A stretch of 7,030 bases of DNA from Sphingobacteriia bacterium (GTDB taxonomy: Bacteria > Bacteroidota > Bacteroidia > Chitinophagales > Chitinophagaceae), in the NCBI GenBank assembly GCA_004293505.1, contig RDYY01000094.1, positions 1-7,030 on the forward strand. The letters are read 5' to 3'. Made by a program: the position numbers and the translations under genes. Under the pieces are notes generated by a model. It saw only the letters and a program-made list of their open reading frames with translations, was not told the DNA's origin and did not search any database. This document shows, piece by piece, positions 5,366 to 7,030 of the stretch (its first letter is position 1; the number at the start of each line of letters is the position of its first letter).

Positions 5366-6295
5366 GTGAAAAAATTGACTTTTTTTTTCTGGGTGTTGTG
5401 GGTGGCTGCTGGTTGGCCAAACAATTTGTGTGCCCAAGAATTAAATGCCAAAGTCACCGTCTTGGCCCAGCGGGTTAATTCAACCGTTGATCGCCGCATT
5501 TTTGTGACCTTGCAAAACCAACTGAACAGTTTTGTCAACAACCGCAAATGGGGAGGAGACGCTTTTGCCCCGCAAGAAAAAATATTGTGCAGTTTCATCC
5601 TCAACATTGAATCCATTTTGGAAACCAATGTGTACAAAGCATCTTTGACCATTCAATCAGCACGGCCCGTTTTTCAAACAGGCTACCGAGCAGCCCTGAT
5701 TAATTTTGTAGACCCAGATTTGGCCTTTAAATACATTGAGTTTCAGCCCATGGAATTCAATGAAAACAGGATACAGGGAACCGACCCTCAAGTAGCCAAC
5801 CTAACCGCCGTACTAGCATTTTATGTTTACATGGTCATGGGCATGGACTACGATTCTTTTTCACCCAAAGGTGGAGAACCCTATTTCCGAAAAGCCCAAA
5901 ACATTGTCAACAATGCCCCTGAGGGCAGGAACATCAGTGGTTGGCGGGTATTTGATGGCTTGCGCAACCGCTATTGGTTGGGCGAAAACCTGAGCAATGC
6001 GCGCTACAATTTGGTCCACGATGTTATCTATACCTATTACCGGGGTGGCTTGGACAAAATGATTGAAAACGAAAACGAAGCCCGGCAAAATATTTTGCAA
6101 GCATTGGTGCAACTACAAGCTTTCAACAAAGAAAACCCCAACACCATGGTCTTGCAATTTTTCATGCAGGGGAAAGCCACTGAATTGATTGGTATTTGTG
6201 CCAAAGGAACACCAGCCGAAAAAAACCAAATGGTACAACTGGCAGCAGTATTGGATGTGGTGAATGCGGAAAAGTATAAAACCGCTTTGCGATGA
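5366..6295 (+). CDS. porD: DUF4835 family protein, type IX secretion protein PorD
   Basis: DUF4835 proteins are annotated as PorD, a component linked to the Bacteroidota type IX secretion system, which exports proteins across the outer membrane; the precise role is poorly defined. The protein has 309 residues, the family's usual size. A signal peptide (1-23 or 1-24: basic MKK, a Phe/Trp/Ala core, then LCAQ before ELNAKV) predicts a periplasmic or outer-membrane-associated product. Family landmarks are QELNAKVTV near the mature start, TLQNQLNSFVNNRKW (48-62), CSFILNIES (75-83), QSARPVFQTGY (97-107), DYDSFSPKGGEPYF (161-174), WRVFDGLRNRYWLGENL (193-209) and YYRGGLDKM (224-232). The start is GTG at 5366, 4 nt after the coaBC stop; it fits the signal peptide exactly. 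The stop overlaps the DUF4296 start by ATGA. A T9 run (5380-5388) lies in the signal-peptide coding region. Confidence 0.88.
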   Translation: MKKLTFFFWVLWVAAGWPNNLCAQELNAKVTVLAQRVNSTVDRRIFVTLQNQLNSFVNNRKWGGDAFAPQEKILCSFILNIESILETNVYKASLTIQSARPVFQTGYRAALINFVDPDLAFKYIEFQPMEFNENRIQGTDPQVANLTAVLAFYVYMVMGMDYDSFSPKGGEPYFRKAQNIVNNAPEGRNISGWRVFDGLRNRYWLGENLSNARYNLVHDVIYTYYRGGLDKMIENENEARQNILQALVQLQAFNKENPNTMVLQFFMQGKATELIGICAKGTPAEKNQMVQLAAVLDVVNAEKYKTALR

Positions 6296-6750
6296 ACAGC
6301 AGGAAAAACAGTGGCAGGATGGTTTTGCGCTGTGGTGCTTTTACCTGGGTGAACCCTCTTTGTCTGGTATGTATTCTCTTTTTCTTTGCTTGTAGCCATG
6401 ACCGCGCCAAAAGCAATGAAAAAGTTTTACCCGTCAACACCATGAAGCAAGTGGTATGGGACATGTTGCGGGCCGATGAATATTATTTGCGCAAAACCCA
6501 GTTTGACAGTTTGCACCGATTAGACCAGGAAAACTTTCGCTACTATGAACAAGTTTTCCGCGCACACGGGGTCAACCGAAAACAATTTTACGAGAGCTGG
6601 AAATGGTACCAATCCCATCCCACGGTATTTCAATTGTTGATTGATTCGGTGGATGCCTTGGGCATGCGACAACGCAATGAAGCCAACCGCAGGTTTGGTG
6701 CACCGCCTACTACACCGGGTTCTTCCTCTTCTTCACCAAAAGACCAATAA
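6292..6750 (+). CDS. DUF4296 domain lipoprotein
   Basis: A 152-residue protein with a probable lipoprotein signal peptide: a long n-region, a hydrophobic core (about 21-33) and Cys34 after FFFA, somewhat off the lipobox consensus. The DUF4296 domain spans about 48-125 and shows [12 protein letters not shown] (54-65), the Leu-Asp-Gln-Glu-Asn-Phe region (77-82), [20 protein letters not shown] (84-103) and YQSHP (106-110). A low-complexity Pro/Thr/Ser tail (136-152) follows. DUF4296 is a Bacteroidota-restricted family of unknown function, usually a small lipoprotein anchored in the envelope. It overlaps porD by 4 nt (ATGA) and is 1 nt from scoA, so it is co-transcribed with them; a link to type IX secretion is inference from position only. 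Met10 is an alternative start that shortens the n-region; I kept the overlapping ATG. Confidence 0.85.
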   Translation: MNSRKNSGRMVLRCGAFTWVNPLCLVCILFFFACSHDRAKSNEKVLPVNTMKQVVWDMLRADEYYLRKTQFDSLHRLDQENFRYYEQVFRAHGVNRKQFYESWKWYQSHPTVFQLLIDSVDALGMRQRNEANRRFGAPPTTPGSSSSSPKDQ

Positions 6751-6751
6751 T

Positions 6752-7030
6752 ATGAATAAGCTTGTCCCAAATGCTGCAGCAGCATTGGCCGATATTCCCG
6801 ATGGGGCCACTTTGATGTTGGGTGGTTTTGGCTTGAATGGTATTCCTGAAAACTGTATTGCTGCCCTGGTGGCCGCAGGTACCAAAGACCTGACTTGCAT
6901 CTCGAACAATGCGGGGGTAGATGATTTTGGATTGGGTTTGTTGTTGCAAAAAAGACAGATCAAAAAAATGATCAGTTCTTATGTGGGGGAGAACGCCGAG
7001 TTTGAGCGACAATTGTTGGCAGGTGAATTG
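6752..7030 (+). CDS. scoA: 3-oxoacid CoA-transferase subunit A, N-terminal part
   Basis: The first 93 codons are present; the gene runs off the right edge (the family is about 230 residues for the separate A subunit). The enzyme moves CoA from succinyl-CoA to acetoacetate or other 3-oxoacids in ketone-body and branched-chain breakdown, working with subunit B, which is expected just downstream. Recognisable motifs are the CoA-transferase family I glycine loop [10 protein letters not shown] (24-33), [15 protein letters not shown] (51-65), and [16 protein letters not shown] (71-86) running into the LAGEL element. All are strong matches to SCOT subunit A. The ATG at 6752 begins 1 nt after the DUF4296 stop, so translation is probably coupled. 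No promoter is seen between them. Confidence 0.93.
   Translation, partial: MNKLVPNAAAALADIPDGATLMLGGFGLNGIPENCIAALVAAGTKDLTCISNNAGVDDFGLGLLLQKRQIKKMISSYVGENAEFERQLLAGEL

Noticed and set aside
5380..5388. T9 run in the porD signal peptide as a phase-variation switch
   Set aside because: The frame is intact, Phe-rich signal peptides produce such runs by composition, and there is no sign of an alternate start or frame.
1..7030. CRISPR array, tRNA, rRNA, insertion sequence or prophage
   Set aside because: I see no spaced direct repeats of CRISPR type, cloverleaf, terminal inverted repeats, transposase or integrase motifs. Genes are dense and mostly conserved core functions.

Overview
The window looks like chromosomal DNA from a member of the Bacteroidota. 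The gene content points there: a DUF4835/PorD type IX secretion gene, a Bacteroidota-style RNA polymerase omega protein, a DUF4296 lipoprotein, and an S1 protein with the tail typical of that phylum. The order bamD, rpoZ, coaBC, porD is one I recall from that phylum. Promoter-like TAnnTTTG boxes and the general lack of Shine-Dalgarno sequences agree. Chitinophagales or Saprospirales is my best guess for the order, at low confidence.

Left part (1-920): the last 42 codons of an HI0933-type flavoprotein run rightward and meet, stop codon over stop codon, a leftward small secreted protein. That protein carries two 20-21-residue repeats built on the motif DGTPDMRY. Upstream of it on the same strand is a second small basic protein of unknown function. 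Its natural-looking N-terminus lies one base out of frame across a run of nine A, which suggests a frameshift, transcript slippage or a short upstream ORF. A divergent promoter region (about 797-920) separates this pair from rpsA.

Middle (921-4149): rpsA encodes a six-domain ribosomal protein S1 and ends in a strong intrinsic terminator. Its start codon directly follows a small hairpin plus seven T. Next comes bamD (outer-membrane assembly lipoprotein), overlapping rpoZ (RNA polymerase omega) by ATGA. A second strong terminator closes this pair.

Right part (4150-7030): coaBC (coenzyme A synthesis), porD (type IX secretion), a DUF4296 lipoprotein and the start of scoA (3-oxoacid CoA-transferase subunit A) are packed with gaps of 4, -4 and 1 nt, so they probably form one operon. 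The region links envelope biogenesis (BamD, PorD, DUF4296), transcription and translation (omega, S1) and CoA metabolism (CoaBC, ScoA).

I see no mobile element, CRISPR array, tRNA or rRNA. Most of the window is conserved core genome. The least explained parts are the two small leftward genes and the rpsA leader. I do not see convincing evidence of a wholly new multi-gene system.
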